The position numbers and the translations under genes are program-made. The notes below the pieces were generated by a model. That model had not been told where the DNA came from, searched no databases, and worked only from the letters and a program-made list of their open reading frames with translations. From Sphingomonas sp. PAMC 26621 (GTDB lineage Bacteria; Pseudomonadota; Alphaproteobacteria; Sphingomonadales; Sphingomonadaceae), in NCBI RefSeq assembly GCF_000251145.1, contig NZ_AIDW01000015.1, positions 186,001-250,000 on the forward strand: DNA of 64,000 bases, in the 5' to 3' direction. Shown here piece after piece: positions 1 through 8,535 of this stretch; position 1 is the first letter of the stretch; each line of letters opens with the position of its first letter.

Positions 1-110
1 GCCTGCGTGCGGGTGAGGTGCGCGAGCCGCGGGCGCACGCGGACGAGCAGGCCGTCGCCTGCCGCCATCGGGCGGTGTGCCGTCGGGCACCAGCCGCGCA
101 CCACGCTCAT
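1..110 (-). CDS. cobG: Precorrin-3B synthase CobG, N-terminal fragment
   Basis: Only the first 36 codons are in the window; the gene runs off the left edge. Its ATG overlaps the cobN stop codon (ATGA), so it is translationally coupled to cobN. The peptide begins MSVVRGWCPTAHRPMAAGDG and continues with LLVRVRPR; the RG-CP...PM..GDGLLVR pattern is typical of the start of CobG, a siroheme/iron-sulfur enzyme that uses oxygen to turn precorrin-3A into precorrin-3B. That step belongs to the aerobic corrin route, which fits the neighbouring cobN. The family call rests on a short stretch and on context; a related sulfite/nitrite reductase-like protein is the only real alternative. Confidence 0.8.
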   Translation of the reverse strand, partial: MSVVRGWCPTAHRPMAAGDGLLVRVRPRLAHLTRTQ

Positions 111-3100
111 GCGCGCGCGCCCAATTGCGCGAGGATCGAATTGCGCCGCGTCGGCCACAGCCCCGCCGCGTAGAGCGCGACGAACCGCGCCTCCAGCGCC
201 GCCAGCGCCTGCGGATTGGCGTCCGCCATGAACGCGCGGACGTCGTCGCGTGCGAGCGTCGCGTCGTAATAGAGGTCGATCGACTCAGGCGTCACGACGT
301 CCGCGAGATGCGCGAACGCCCCAAGATGATCGAGCGTGGCGGCGAGTTCAGCGGCGCCGCGAAACCCGTGCCGCATCATCCCCGCAATCCAGCCCGGATG
401 CGCCGCGCGCGCGCGGACGACGCGCGCGATCTCCTCCCCGAGCGGGCGCGCACGCGGACGGGCCGGGTCGGTCGCGTCGAGGTGATAGAGAGCGGCGCTT
501 CCGCCGGTGATCACCTGCGCGGCGGCAAAGGCGGCCTCGTGCGCGGCATAGTCGGCGGCAAGCAACAGGTCGGTCTCGGGCAGGTCCTGGACGTGGACGA
601 AGACATCCGCGGCGGCGACGCGCGCCGCGATCCCCGCCGGGTCGGCGCGCGCCTCGCCATCGTCAAGCGCGTGCGCGGAAGCGGCGAGCCACGCCGCGCC
701 TGCCGCCTGCCGCGCTTCGGGCGTATAGGTGTCGGCGCTGTCGCCGAGCCCGATGCCATAGCTGCCCGCGCGCGGCCCGAACACGCGCGCGCCGGGGGCG
801 GACCCAACGAACGGGTTGCGATCCGCCGGCTCGTCCCGCGCCGCCAGCGCACGCACCGCCTGGCCGAACATCGCGCAAAGCGTCGGGAAGGCATCGCGGA
901 ACAGCCCCGACACGCGCAGCGTCACGTCGATCCGCGGACGGTCGAACCGCATCAGCGGCAGGATCTCGACCCCGGTGACGCGGTCGGACTGATGGTCCCA
1001 CACCGGCTCCGCACCGAGCAGGTGGAGCGCCATCGCGAATTCCTCGCCCGCGGTGCGCATCGTCGCCGAGCCCCACAGGTCGACCACCAGCCCACGCGGA
1101 TAGTCGCCATGATCCTGCAGATGACGCCGGATCAGTTCGTCGGCGAGCCGTACCCCCTGCGCATGCGCCGACCGCGACGGCACCGCGCGGGGATCGGTGG
1201 TGTAGAGGTTGCGCCCGGTCGGCAGCACGTCGTTTCGCCCGCGCCACGGCGAGCCCGATGGTCCGGGTGCGACCCGTCTTCCGGCGAGCGCCGCGAGCAG
1301 GCCGTCGCGTTCCGCCGCGCCCTGCTCGCCACGCCCGAAGACGTGCAGCCCATCGCCATACTGGCTGTCCTTGACGTCGCAGACGAAGGCATCGATCCGC
1401 GTGATCGCCTCCGCGTGCGATAGCGCCTGGTCGAGCGCGAGCACGTCGCCGAGCCCGAGTGCGAGCGCTTCGTCGCCGATATCGCGCTGCAGCCGATCGC
1501 GGCGTGCCGGATCGAGCCCGTCGGCATTGGAGAATTCGTCGAGCAACGCGTCGAGCCGTCCGAGCCCGGTGCCACCGTCCGCACGGACCAGCGGCGGCGG
1601 GACATGGCCGATCGTGACCGCGCCGATCCGCCGCTTGGCTTGCGCCGCCTCGCCGGGGTCGTTGACGATGAACGGATAGACGACGGGCAGCGCGCCGGTC
1701 AGGGCTTCGGGCCAGCACGCATCCGACAGCGCGACCGCCTTGCCCGGCAGCCATTCGAGCGTGCCGTGCGCGCCGACATGGACCAGCGCGTCGGTCCCCT
1801 GCGTTCGCAGCCAGAGGTAGAAGGCGATATAGCCGTGCCGTGGGCAGCGCGAGAGATCGTGATACTCGTCTGCGCGCACCGCGGCGCTGCCGCGTTCGGG
1901 CTGGAGCGCGACGAGACTGTCCCCGGCGGCGACGGCGGCGAAATGGAAGGCACCGTCGAGAACCGCTGGATCGTCCTTGGGCGCGCCCCAGGCTGCGGTC
2001 ACATCGGCCTGCAGCGCGGCGGGCAATGTCGCGAGCGCCGCACGATAGGCAGACAGGGGCCAGACGATGGTCTGCTGTGCAAGTGCAACCGGCAGATCCT
2101 CGATGTTCCGCAATGCCGTCGCATAGCCCGCATCCGCCAGATCGCCGAGCATCGCTGCGACCGACGCGAGCGCATCGAGCCCGACCGCGTGCGCCATCTG
2201 GTAGGTCTTGCCCGGATAGGTCGACAGCACGATCGCGAGCCGCCGCTGCGCCACGGGCTTCGCTCCCAGCGCGATCCAGGCGTGGACCCGGTCCGCGATC
2301 GCCGCGATCCGCTCTGGCTCGGCGCGGTGTTCGCGGCGGGCGAATTGCAGGTCGGCGTCGCGCGCGGCAGCGTCCTTGAAGCTCGCCACGCCGGCGAACA
2401 GGCGGCCATCGACCTCGGGCAGCACGACGTGCATCGCGAGATCGGCGGGCGATAGACCGCGTGCCGCATCCGCCCAGGCGGCACGGTCGGACGTTGCCAG
2501 CGCGACCTGGAAGACCGGGACCCCGGCGGCGTCGAGCGGGCTCGTGCCGGCGGCATCGCGCGCGGAGAAAGCGGTTGCGTTGACGATCGCGACCGGTGCG
2601 AGCGCGGACACCCACCGTGACAGCCACCCGCCCGCCGCGCGATCCTTGAGCGACGGCGCGAACAGCGCGAGGACGTCGTAGCCGCGTTCCACGAACGCCG
2701 CGTGCAGCGCCGTAATCGGGTCGAGATCGGCGGCCATGAGATAGGATCGGTAGAAGACCAGCAGGACTCGCGGTCGGACCGCCGTCAGCGCGAACGCCGC
2801 CGGGCAGGTCACGCCGGGCCCCGGTTGCCAGCCGCCGACCGAAGCGATCGCGCGCGCTGCCGGCGCGGGCTTGACGTACAACCCGGCTGCCAGCGCGAAT
2901 TGCGCTAGTGCAGCGCGCGCCGCAGTCGCGCCGCCGATGTCGCACAGTTCCGTCAGGCGGCGCAGCGTCGAGACCGACACCGTCGAGGCCGCGTCGAGGC
3001 GCGGATCCATGCGGCCATCCGCGGGGATGATCGCCAGCGCGATCCCGTCTCGTCGGGCGAGCGCTTCGACCTGCTGCACGCCGTAGGGCCAATAGGCGAT

Positions 3101-3367
3101 CCCGCCGATCAGCCGGATCAGGATTCCTTGTGCGGCTCCCAGCGTCCGCTCGACATAGGTGTCGACCGAAAGCGGGTGCGCTAACTCGGCGAGATTGGCG
3201 AGCCGCAGGCTCGGCATCCCCGGCCCGCCCGCGCGCCATCCCGCCGCGAACGCGCCGAGGTCGCTGTCGGAAAAGGACAGCACGACGAGATCCGCGGCAT
3301 CCTGCCCCAGATCGCGCGGCGTGGCGCTCTCCTCCAACCCGTGCGTTTCGCGGAAGACGACGTGCAT
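107..3367 (-). CDS. cobN: Cobaltochelatase subunit CobN
   Basis: This 1086-residue protein is the large subunit of the aerobic cobaltochelatase, which with CobS and CobT inserts cobalt into hydrogenobyrinic acid a,c-diamide using ATP in the cytoplasm. The sequence is colinear with CobN/magnesium-chelatase H: an N-terminal region with FSDSDLGAF, a middle part containing STYPGKTYQMAHAVGLDAL, a central HVGAHGTLEWLPGKAVALSD block with NDPGEAAQAKRR, and a C-terminal ATMRTAGEEFAMALHLLG followed by RVSGLFRDAFP. It is shorter than the roughly 1270-residue rhizobial enzyme but close to the size expected in sphingomonads. It starts 6 bp after cobW ends and overlaps cobG by 4 bp, so the three genes form one operon led by a cobalamin riboswitch. 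CobS and CobT are not in the window. Confidence 0.95.
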   Translation of the reverse strand: MHVVFRETHGLEESATPRDLGQDAADLVVLSFSDSDLGAFAAGWRAGGPGMPSLRLANLAELAHPLSVDTYVERTLGAAQGILIRLIGGIAYWPYGVQQVEALARRDGIALAIIPADGRMDPRLDAASTVSVSTLRRLTELCDIGGATAARAALAQFALAAGLYVKPAPAARAIASVGGWQPGPGVTCPAAFALTAVRPRVLLVFYRSYLMAADLDPITALHAAFVERGYDVLALFAPSLKDRAAGGWLSRWVSALAPVAIVNATAFSARDAAGTSPLDAAGVPVFQVALATSDRAAWADAARGLSPADLAMHVVLPEVDGRLFAGVASFKDAAARDADLQFARREHRAEPERIAAIADRVHAWIALGAKPVAQRRLAIVLSTYPGKTYQMAHAVGLDALASVAAMLGDLADAGYATALRNIEDLPVALAQQTIVWPLSAYRAALATLPAALQADVTAAWGAPKDDPAVLDGAFHFAAVAAGDSLVALQPERGSAAVRADEYHDLSRCPRHGYIAFYLWLRTQGTDALVHVGAHGTLEWLPGKAVALSDACWPEALTGALPVVYPFIVNDPGEAAQAKRRIGAVTIGHVPPPLVRADGGTGLGRLDALLDEFSNADGLDPARRDRLQRDIGDEALALGLGDVLALDQALSHAEAITRIDAFVCDVKDSQYGDGLHVFGRGEQGAAERDGLLAALAGRRVAPGPSGSPWRGRNDVLPTGRNLYTTDPRAVPSRSAHAQGVRLADELIRRHLQDHGDYPRGLVVDLWGSATMRTAGEEFAMALHLLGAEPVWDHQSDRVTGVEILPLMRFDRPRIDVTLRVSGLFRDAFPTLCAMFGQAVRALAARDEPADRNPFVGSAPGARVFGPRAGSYGIGLGDSADTYTPEARQAAGAAWLAASAHALDDGEARADPAGIAARVAAADVFVHVQDLPETDLLLAADYAAHEAAFAAAQVITGGSAALYHLDATDPARPRARPLGEEIARVVRARAAHPGWIAGMMRHGFRGAAELAATLDHLGAFAHLADVVTPESIDLYYDATLARDDVRAFMADANPQALAALEARFVALYAAGLWPTRRNSILAQLGARA

Positions 3368-3373
3368 GGCGGA

Positions 3374-4411
3374 TCAGCCCGCCAGCGCTGCCCTGATTGC
3401 CGGCGGGTCGAGCCGGTCTTGCTCGGCGATCACCACCAGTTGCGTGCCGCGCGTCTCGTCGCCGCGCCACGGTCGGTCGTATTGCACGCGCACCCGCGCC
3501 CCCACCGCCTGGACGAGCAACCGCATCGGCTTGCCCGCGACCGCGGCATAGCCCTTGACGCGCAGCACGTCGCCGCCCGCCGCGAGCGTCTCGATCCGGC
3601 GCGCGAGATCGTCCGGGTCGGTGATCTCGCCCCATGCGACGACGATGCTGTCGAAGTCGTCATGCTCGTGCTCGTCCTCGCCATCGTGATGCGACGGGCG
3701 GGCAGCGATATCGTCCTCCGCCGCAGCGCCGAGCCCGAGCACGACGCGCGGGTCGACGATGCCATCGACCAGCTCGACGGTCGGGAGCGGGCGCGGTGTC
3801 TCGTTAGCGATGACCGCGCGTGCGGCGGCGATTCCGACGGGCCCGGCGAGGTCGCATTTGGTGAGCAGCACCATGTCGGCGCAGGCGAGCTGATCCTCGA
3901 ACACTTCGGACAACGGAGTTTCATGGTCGATGCTCGGATCGGCAGCGCGCTGCGCGTCGACTGCGGCGAGATCGGGCGCGAACCGCCCCGCGGCGACCGC
4001 CTCGGCGTCCGCCAGCGTGATCACCCCGTCGACCGTGATGCGCGAGCGGATCGCGGGCCAATCGAACGCTTTCAGCAGCGGCTTGGGCAAGGCGAGTCCG
4101 GATGTCTCGATCAGGATATGGTCGGGCCGCGGCTCCATCGCGAGAAGCGTCTCGACGGTCGGGATGAAATCGTCCGCGACGGTGCAGCAGATGCACCCGT
4201 TGGCGAGCTCGACGATGTTCTCGGCCGGGCAATCGGGGATCGCGCAGCCCTTCAGGATGTCGCCATCGACGCCCAATGTGCCGAATTCGTTGACCACCAC
4301 CGCGAGCCGACGCCCGCCGGCGTTGCGGATCAGGTGGCTGATGAGGGTCGTCTTTCCGGCGCCAAGGAAGCCGGTGACAATGGTGACGGGAACCTTCGAT
4401 AGATCGGACAT
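3374..4411 (-). CDS. cobW: Cobalamin biosynthesis GTPase CobW
   Basis: A COG0523 G3E-family GTPase of 345 residues, thought to deliver metal (cobalt) for the cobaltochelatase step. The start chosen is the ATG giving MSDLSKVPVTIVTGFLGAGK; the open frame extends upstream into the riboswitch leader but has no sensible earlier start. Visible motifs are the Walker A GFLGAGKTT near residue 14, the metal-binding NGCICC (CXCC) near residue 72, the ETSG switch-like motif near residue 100 and TKCDL, the base-specificity motif, near residue 185. A His/Asp-rich stretch (HHDGEDEHEHDD) near residue 245 precedes the CobW C-terminal domain and is a plausible metal-chelating loop. It is the first gene of the cobW-cobN-cobG operon, about 180 bp downstream of the riboswitch. 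Confidence 0.95.
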   Translation of the reverse strand: MSDLSKVPVTIVTGFLGAGKTTLISHLIRNAGGRRLAVVVNEFGTLGVDGDILKGCAIPDCPAENIVELANGCICCTVADDFIPTVETLLAMEPRPDHILIETSGLALPKPLLKAFDWPAIRSRITVDGVITLADAEAVAAGRFAPDLAAVDAQRAADPSIDHETPLSEVFEDQLACADMVLLTKCDLAGPVGIAAARAVIANETPRPLPTVELVDGIVDPRVVLGLGAAAEDDIAARPSHHDGEDEHEHDDFDSIVVAWGEITDPDDLARRIETLAAGGDVLRVKGYAAVAGKPMRLLVQAVGARVRVQYDRPWRGDETRGTQLVVIAEQDRLDPPAIRAALAG

Positions 4412-4593
4412 GCTCTTCCCCGCGGCGCGACAGCAACGAACGGAAGGGGCCGATTTCGGACGGCGCGCGACGACGGACGAGCGCCGTAAAGCCGCCCAGC
4501 CACGCACCGATGCAGCCCCAGCCGCATAGGCTCGTCGCTCAGACGGAGAACCGTGCCGCGGCCATCCCCTGGGCCAAGGCAAGAGCGACCTTA

Positions 4594-4802
4594 TCGCCGG
4601 CAGGTCTCCTGGCTCGCGGGTCATCGCTAGAGCATCGCCTTCCCAGATCGACAGTTCGAAAACCGCCGCAGTCCAGTGGCCGCTCCCGTTGCCGGGAGCA
4701 TGACGCTTTCGCTCACCGCTTACAGTTGCAGGGACAGCCGCGGATTTGGGGGAGGACCCCCGCACCGCATTCCCATTCAAGCCCCTCGCGGGGCACCGGC
4801 GC
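4594..4802 (-). promoter_or_regulatory. Cobalamin riboswitch (AdoCbl element)
   Basis: Read on the minus strand, the segment holds the ordered conserved blocks of a B12 riboswitch: GGTGCC at the 5' end, TGAATGGGAATGCGGTG, CCGCGGCTGTCCCTGCAAC followed by TGTAAGCGG, a GCCACTGG block, GGGAAGG, and the 3' block with GCGAGCCAGGAGACCTGCCG (B12 box). It sits in the long leader of cobW and almost certainly lowers expression of cobW-cobN-cobG when adenosylcobalamin is abundant. Whether it acts through a terminator or by hiding the ribosome site cannot be decided by eye. Confidence 0.95.
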
Positions 4803-4931
4803 GATCAACGGGCACCGTGAAACGGCGCCCGTCGACAATCCTAGCCGAAGCCGGGCGGCTTGCCAATTCGGTAATGCGCCGGAGCGCGTCAGGGAGCGTG
4901 CTTCCGCAACAGGCGCGAGGATGCGCCGATG

Positions 4932-5567
4932 TCAGTCCTGCGCGGCAATCTCGCGCAACGCGCGCTCGAATGCTTCGGGCGGCTGCCCCCCCGAGATCAG
5001 GTAGCGATCGTTGATGACGACGGCAGGCACCGCGCTGATCCCGCGCGACTGCCATAGCTGCTCGGCCGTCCGGACCTCGTCGGCGAATTCGCTCGACGAA
5101 AGGATCGCGGCGGCGCGCACGGGGTCGAGCCCGGCCTCTGCGGCGGTGGCGATCAGCACGTCATGGTCGGACGGATCCTGCTGATCGGTGAAATAAGCGA
5201 CGAACAACGCGTTCTTCAACGCTGCCTGCTTGCCCTCGATATGCGCCCAATGCAGCAACCGGTGGGCATCGAAGGTGTTGTAGATGCGGCTCGTCTCCGA
5301 CATCTGCATCGAAAAGCCGAGTTCGGCCGCGCGATCGCGGATCATCGTGCGGCTGGCGGCCGACTGTTCGGGTGTCGAGCCGTATTTTTCGGCAACGTGT
5401 TCCCTGATATTCTGGCCATCCTTGCCCATCCCCGGGTTCAGCTCGAAGGGCTGAAAAGTGATGTCGGCGGTGACCAGGTCCCCCGTGCGCGCGAGTGCTT
5501 CCTCGAGGCCGCGCAGGCCAATAATGCACCACGGGCAAGAGACATTGGAAACGAAATCGATCTTCAT
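4932..5567 (-). CDS. DsbA-family (FrnE-like) thiol oxidoreductase
   Basis: A 211-residue thioredoxin-fold protein. The ATG giving MKIDFVSNVSCPWCIIGLRG is chosen because the fold starts immediately there; the frame is open further upstream but that sequence does not look like this family. The CPWC motif near residue 11 is the redox site of FrnE-type cytoplasmic DsbA relatives. FQPFELNPGM, AHRLLHWA and GISAVPAVVINDRYLISGGQ (cis-proline AVPAV loop) are family landmarks. No signal peptide is visible, so it probably acts in the cytoplasm, where FrnE relatives help with disulfide handling under oxidative stress. It lies just upstream of the riboswitch on the same strand and is probably a separate transcription unit. 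Confidence 0.85.
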   Translation of the reverse strand: MKIDFVSNVSCPWCIIGLRGLEEALARTGDLVTADITFQPFELNPGMGKDGQNIREHVAEKYGSTPEQSAASRTMIRDRAAELGFSMQMSETSRIYNTFDAHRLLHWAHIEGKQAALKNALFVAYFTDQQDPSDHDVLIATAAEAGLDPVRAAAILSSSEFADEVRTAEQLWQSRGISAVPAVVINDRYLISGGQPPEAFERALREIAAQD

Positions 5568-5727
5568 GGGCTTGGACACGCGACACCGTTCGATGAGGGA
5601 AGATGGCGCAAGATATAAGGATACGGGGTGGCGATTACACCTGCGCGTCGACGAAAGGCGGCAAGCCGTCCGCGTTGGGGCGTCCTGCATTCCGATTTCA
5701 CGCTGCGATCCCGACGGCTGGACTGCG

Positions 5728-6078
5728 TCACGCCTTCACGAACATCCGTTTCGGCCGGCGATGCTGTGCGCCGGAGAAGAGCGAAAAGGTTTGATTGACG
5801 TAATTGGCCACGCCGCTGAGGTTGTCGATATAGGCCTTCACGTCCGGGACGAGCCCGCTTCGACGAGGTGGGGCAGGCGATTCGGATCGACGGTATCGAA
5901 ACGGAGATAGACCGCGCAGATCGATCTTCAGGGGCAAAAACGGTCTGTGCTGAGCTGTCTGCTGACACCGTTCAGCAAGCTCTCCGATAATGCTTTCCGG
6001 GAAAAATGACGAGGTCGAAGATCGGGGTGGGGCGGCGCGTCGGCCAGGCGGTCCTCCCGTTGGCCCGTTCCCGGCCAC
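5728..6078 (-). pseudogene. Possible decayed or unrecognised 116-residue ORF
   Basis: The 5568-6130 gap has no convincing gene. On the minus strand a 116-codon frame contains protein-like stretches (PESIIGELAERCQQ, GLVPDVKAYIDNLSG, NYVNQTFSLF). In the middle, between about 5845 and 5925, a different frame reads more naturally (VYLRFDTVDPNRLPHLVEAG). This looks like a gene with two compensating frame changes, or simply a chance frame in GC-rich DNA. I do not recognise a family. Confidence is low. Confidence 0.2.
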
Positions 6079-6130
6079 ACTATGAACGCGAATTTAGACA
6101 ACCGTCCTGCCCTTCATTGGTTTGGCGACG

Positions 6131-6682
6131 ATGGCTGTGTTTCTGGCGTTCCGTCGCTCCACCAAAAAAATCGCGAAGGGCGTCCCTCTGCTCTCCGTGT
6201 CGATCGCGCTCAGCGCTTGCGTGCCCTCGGGGCATCTCGCGAGCACGCAGGCACCCGTGCCGGTGTTCGATCCCGTCGCGTTCTTCGCCGGACATACCGA
6301 AGGGAAAGGGCGCCTTTCGGTGATACTGCGGCGTCATACGCCAACGCTCGTCGAAGGATATGGCGTTGCCCCTGGGGCTGGCCAAATCGACCTGGAGCAG
6401 GACGTTCGCGTGGGAGTCGGCAAACCTACGCACCGGACGTGGCATCTGCGTCGGATCGCGCCGGATCGATACGCGGGGACGCTGAGCGATGCCGTCGGTC
6501 CGGTGACGGGAGAGGTTACCGGTAACCGCTTGCATCTGCAGTTTGCCATGAAGCACGGATTGCACGCCCAGCAATGGCTCGACTTGCAACCGGGCGGCCA
6601 GACCGCGCGCAACCGCATGGTCGTGACGAAATTCGGCGTCCCGGTCGCCAGCGTGGACGAGACGATCGTGCGCAGGCCGTGA
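6131..6682 (+). CDS. DUF3833-family lipoprotein
   Basis: A 183-residue exported protein. The ATG is preferred over an upstream in-frame TTG at 6122. A basic start (FRRSTKKIAK), a hydrophobic stretch and the lipobox LSAC near residue 30 indicate a lipoprotein. The body follows the DUF3833 pattern: FFAGHTEGKGRLSVILRR, then TWHLRRIAPDRYAGTLSD, VGPVTGEVTGNRLHLQFAM, and the ending with VVTKFGVPVASVDETIVRR. Members are uncharacterised; some sit beside desaturase or fatty-acid genes. Here the next gene downstream is a TupA-like ATP-grasp protein 39 bp away, possibly co-transcribed. Confidence 0.8.
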   Translation: MAVFLAFRRSTKKIAKGVPLLSVSIALSACVPSGHLASTQAPVPVFDPVAFFAGHTEGKGRLSVILRRHTPTLVEGYGVAPGAGQIDLEQDVRVGVGKPTHRTWHLRRIAPDRYAGTLSDAVGPVTGEVTGNRLHLQFAMKHGLHAQQWLDLQPGGQTARNRMVVTKFGVPVASVDETIVRRP

Positions 6683-6721
6683 TCATTCCGACGCCTGCGG
6701 GCTGGCGAGCAGGCTTCGTCG

Positions 6722-7693
6722 ATGTCGGGTGATCTCGGCATCGCTGCTGCGTTACCGGTCGAGGAGACCGGGAGGTCGACGTCGGTCTCCGCGGGGTGGG
6801 ACGCTCGGCCGAAGGCGTCGCTGCCGATGCTGCTGCGTCTGCATCTCACGTACCTTTGGCGACACAAACGCCTGTTGTCGCTCACCGCGCCCCGGTTGTT
6901 CACCGAACTGGTCCAGCAGCGCAAGCTCGTCGACCGCGATCCTCGGATGCCGGGGTTGATCGACAAGCTGACGGTAAAGCGCTTCGTCTCCGACATGCTC
7001 GGGCCAGACTGGGTGACGCCGACGCTGTGGTCGGGTGACATCCTGCCGACAACACCGCCCTGTTCCTACCCATTCGTCGTAAAATCGCGCCACGGTTGCA
7101 AACAGTTGCGGGTGGTCTGCAGCCAGGCCGACGACTGGGCCATGGTTCGCCGCGCGGCGGCGTCGTGGATGCGACGGTCCTACGGGGATTGGCTCGACGA
7201 GTGGGGATATCGCGACGTGCCGCGCGGGGTGTTGATCGAACCCTTCGTCGGCGTCGCCCCGGTGTTGCCGATCGATTACAAGCTGTACGTCTTCCACGGC
7301 AGGGTCGCGGTGATCCAGGTTCATAGCGACCGCGCGACCAATCATCGCTGGACGGTGTTCGACCGCCGCTGGAGACGGCTGTCGGGTGACGGGTTGGGCG
7401 AAGACATGCCGCCGCCGATGGCCTTGGACCGCATGATCGAGGGCGCGGAAGCCCTGGCAAGCGGCTTCGATTTCGTCCGGATCGATTTCTACGACGTAGG
7501 ACGCGTGCCGCGGTTTGGCGAGATGACCTTTTACCCCGGTTCCGGGCTGGACCCGTTCGATCCGTTTTCGCTGGATGTGTCGCTCGGCCAATGCTGGTTG
7601 ACGGGGGCCCCGTTCACAGGCGCACCCGTGGCGTCAGGTCCGGCCTCGCGTCCCGTGTACGAGGCCCCGTCGATGCCGTTCGGAATTTCATGA
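6722..7693 (+). CDS. TupA-like ATP-grasp family protein
   Basis: A 323-residue protein resembling the TupA-like ATP-grasp family (PF14305), whose members join amino acids or other groups onto cell-surface polymers and are often annotated as glycosyltransferases. Landmarks are the N-terminal helical part (FTELVQQRKL, LIDKLTVKRFVSDML), the nucleotide-site segment FVVKSRHGCKQLRVV near residue 119, VLIEPFVG near residue 176, DYKLYVFHGRVAVIQVHSDR near residue 190, and a metal-binding end VRIDFYDV...FGEMTFYPGSG near residue 258. The first 35 residues look non-conserved, so an internal start at about 6827 is possible. The substrate cannot be inferred, and the neighbours (DUF3833, aquaporin) give no clear polymer locus. 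Confidence 0.75.
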   Translation: MSGDLGIAAALPVEETGRSTSVSAGWDARPKASLPMLLRLHLTYLWRHKRLLSLTAPRLFTELVQQRKLVDRDPRMPGLIDKLTVKRFVSDMLGPDWVTPTLWSGDILPTTPPCSYPFVVKSRHGCKQLRVVCSQADDWAMVRRAAASWMRRSYGDWLDEWGYRDVPRGVLIEPFVGVAPVLPIDYKLYVFHGRVAVIQVHSDRATNHRWTVFDRRWRRLSGDGLGEDMPPPMALDRMIEGAEALASGFDFVRIDFYDVGRVPRFGEMTFYPGSGLDPFDPFSLDVSLGQCWLTGAPFTGAPVASGPASRPVYEAPSMPFGIS

Positions 7694-7772
7694 ACTCGAT
7701 TTTAGGGTCTTTGGGCGGGTCGCACACCGCCGCCGATCGTTATCCGGCCAGTCACAGCGCAAACGGCGTGTC

Positions 7773-8492
7773 ATGTGGCGAGCGAGAAAAACCGTGCATC
7801 TTATCAAGGCGCTGATCGCCGAATTCCTCGGAACGTTCGCACTGATCTTCATTGGTGCCGGCGCGGTGACCGTGCTCGACCCGCCGAACATAGCGGCGAT
7901 CGCACTGGCGCATGGCTTCGTCATCATGGCGTTCGCCTATGCCTTTGGAAACGAAAGCAACTCGTACCTAAACCCCGCATTGACCCTCGGGGTCGTCATC
8001 GCGGGCGAGGGCAGGATCGGCGCAGCCCTGCCGGTTTTCCTGGCGCAATTCGCCGGGGGCGCAATCGGTGGCTTGGCGCTGGCCGCAATCTATGGCGTCG
8101 ATGCACCGCATAGCCTGGGGATGACCACGGTCACGACCAGCCTTACTTCGGTGACAGGCGGGCTTGTGCTGGAAGGGATCGGCACGTTTTTCCTGATGAC
8201 GATCGTGCTCAACACCGCGCTCCGCGGCGTGGCCGGCAAGTTCGCGCCGTTTGCGATCGGCATGACGGTCGCCTTCTGCATCATGAGCTTCGGCGCCGTT
8301 ACGGGCGCGTCGATCAACCCGGCGCGCACACTGGGCCCCGCGATCGGGCTCGGCAAGTTCACCGAGGCGGTTCCCTATATGCTCGTACAATTCCTAGGTG
8401 CCGCACTGGCGGCAATCTTTTACCGGTTCGTTTTCGCCAAATCGATCGGCGACGAGAAGGACACCGCTGTCCCGGACGAGCCTGCATTCTAA
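7773..8492 (+). CDS. Aquaporin / MIP-family channel
   Basis: A 239-residue integral membrane channel of the major intrinsic protein family, with six hydrophobic segments and two half-helix motifs. The second NPA box is canonical ([13 protein letters not shown] near residue 180). The first is [12 protein letters not shown] near residue 65, where the usual GAH/GGH before NPA is replaced by SNS. An [16 protein letters not shown] start is typical for the first helix. It could pass water or small neutral solutes such as glycerol; the aromatic/arginine filter includes the Arg after the second NPA. Start assignment (ATG 7773 or GTG 7794) is uncertain because neither has a strong ribosome site. katG follows 43 bp downstream, suggesting a possible link to peroxide transport. 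Confidence 0.88.
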   Translation: MWRARKTVHLIKALIAEFLGTFALIFIGAGAVTVLDPPNIAAIALAHGFVIMAFAYAFGNESNSYLNPALTLGVVIAGEGRIGAALPVFLAQFAGGAIGGLALAAIYGVDAPHSLGMTTVTTSLTSVTGGLVLEGIGTFFLMTIVLNTALRGVAGKFAPFAIGMTVAFCIMSFGAVTGASINPARTLGPAIGLGKFTEAVPYMLVQFLGAALAAIFYRFVFAKSIGDEKDTAVPDEPAF

Positions 8493-8535
8493 TTTCGCGC
8501 GACACCTCCCACCGTTGTTCAGAAGGAATGAAGCC

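Noticed and set aside
77..1423. Long plus-strand frames opposite cobN
   Set aside because: Arg/Pro-rich text typical of antisense frames in GC-rich coding DNA; cobN on the other strand is unambiguous.
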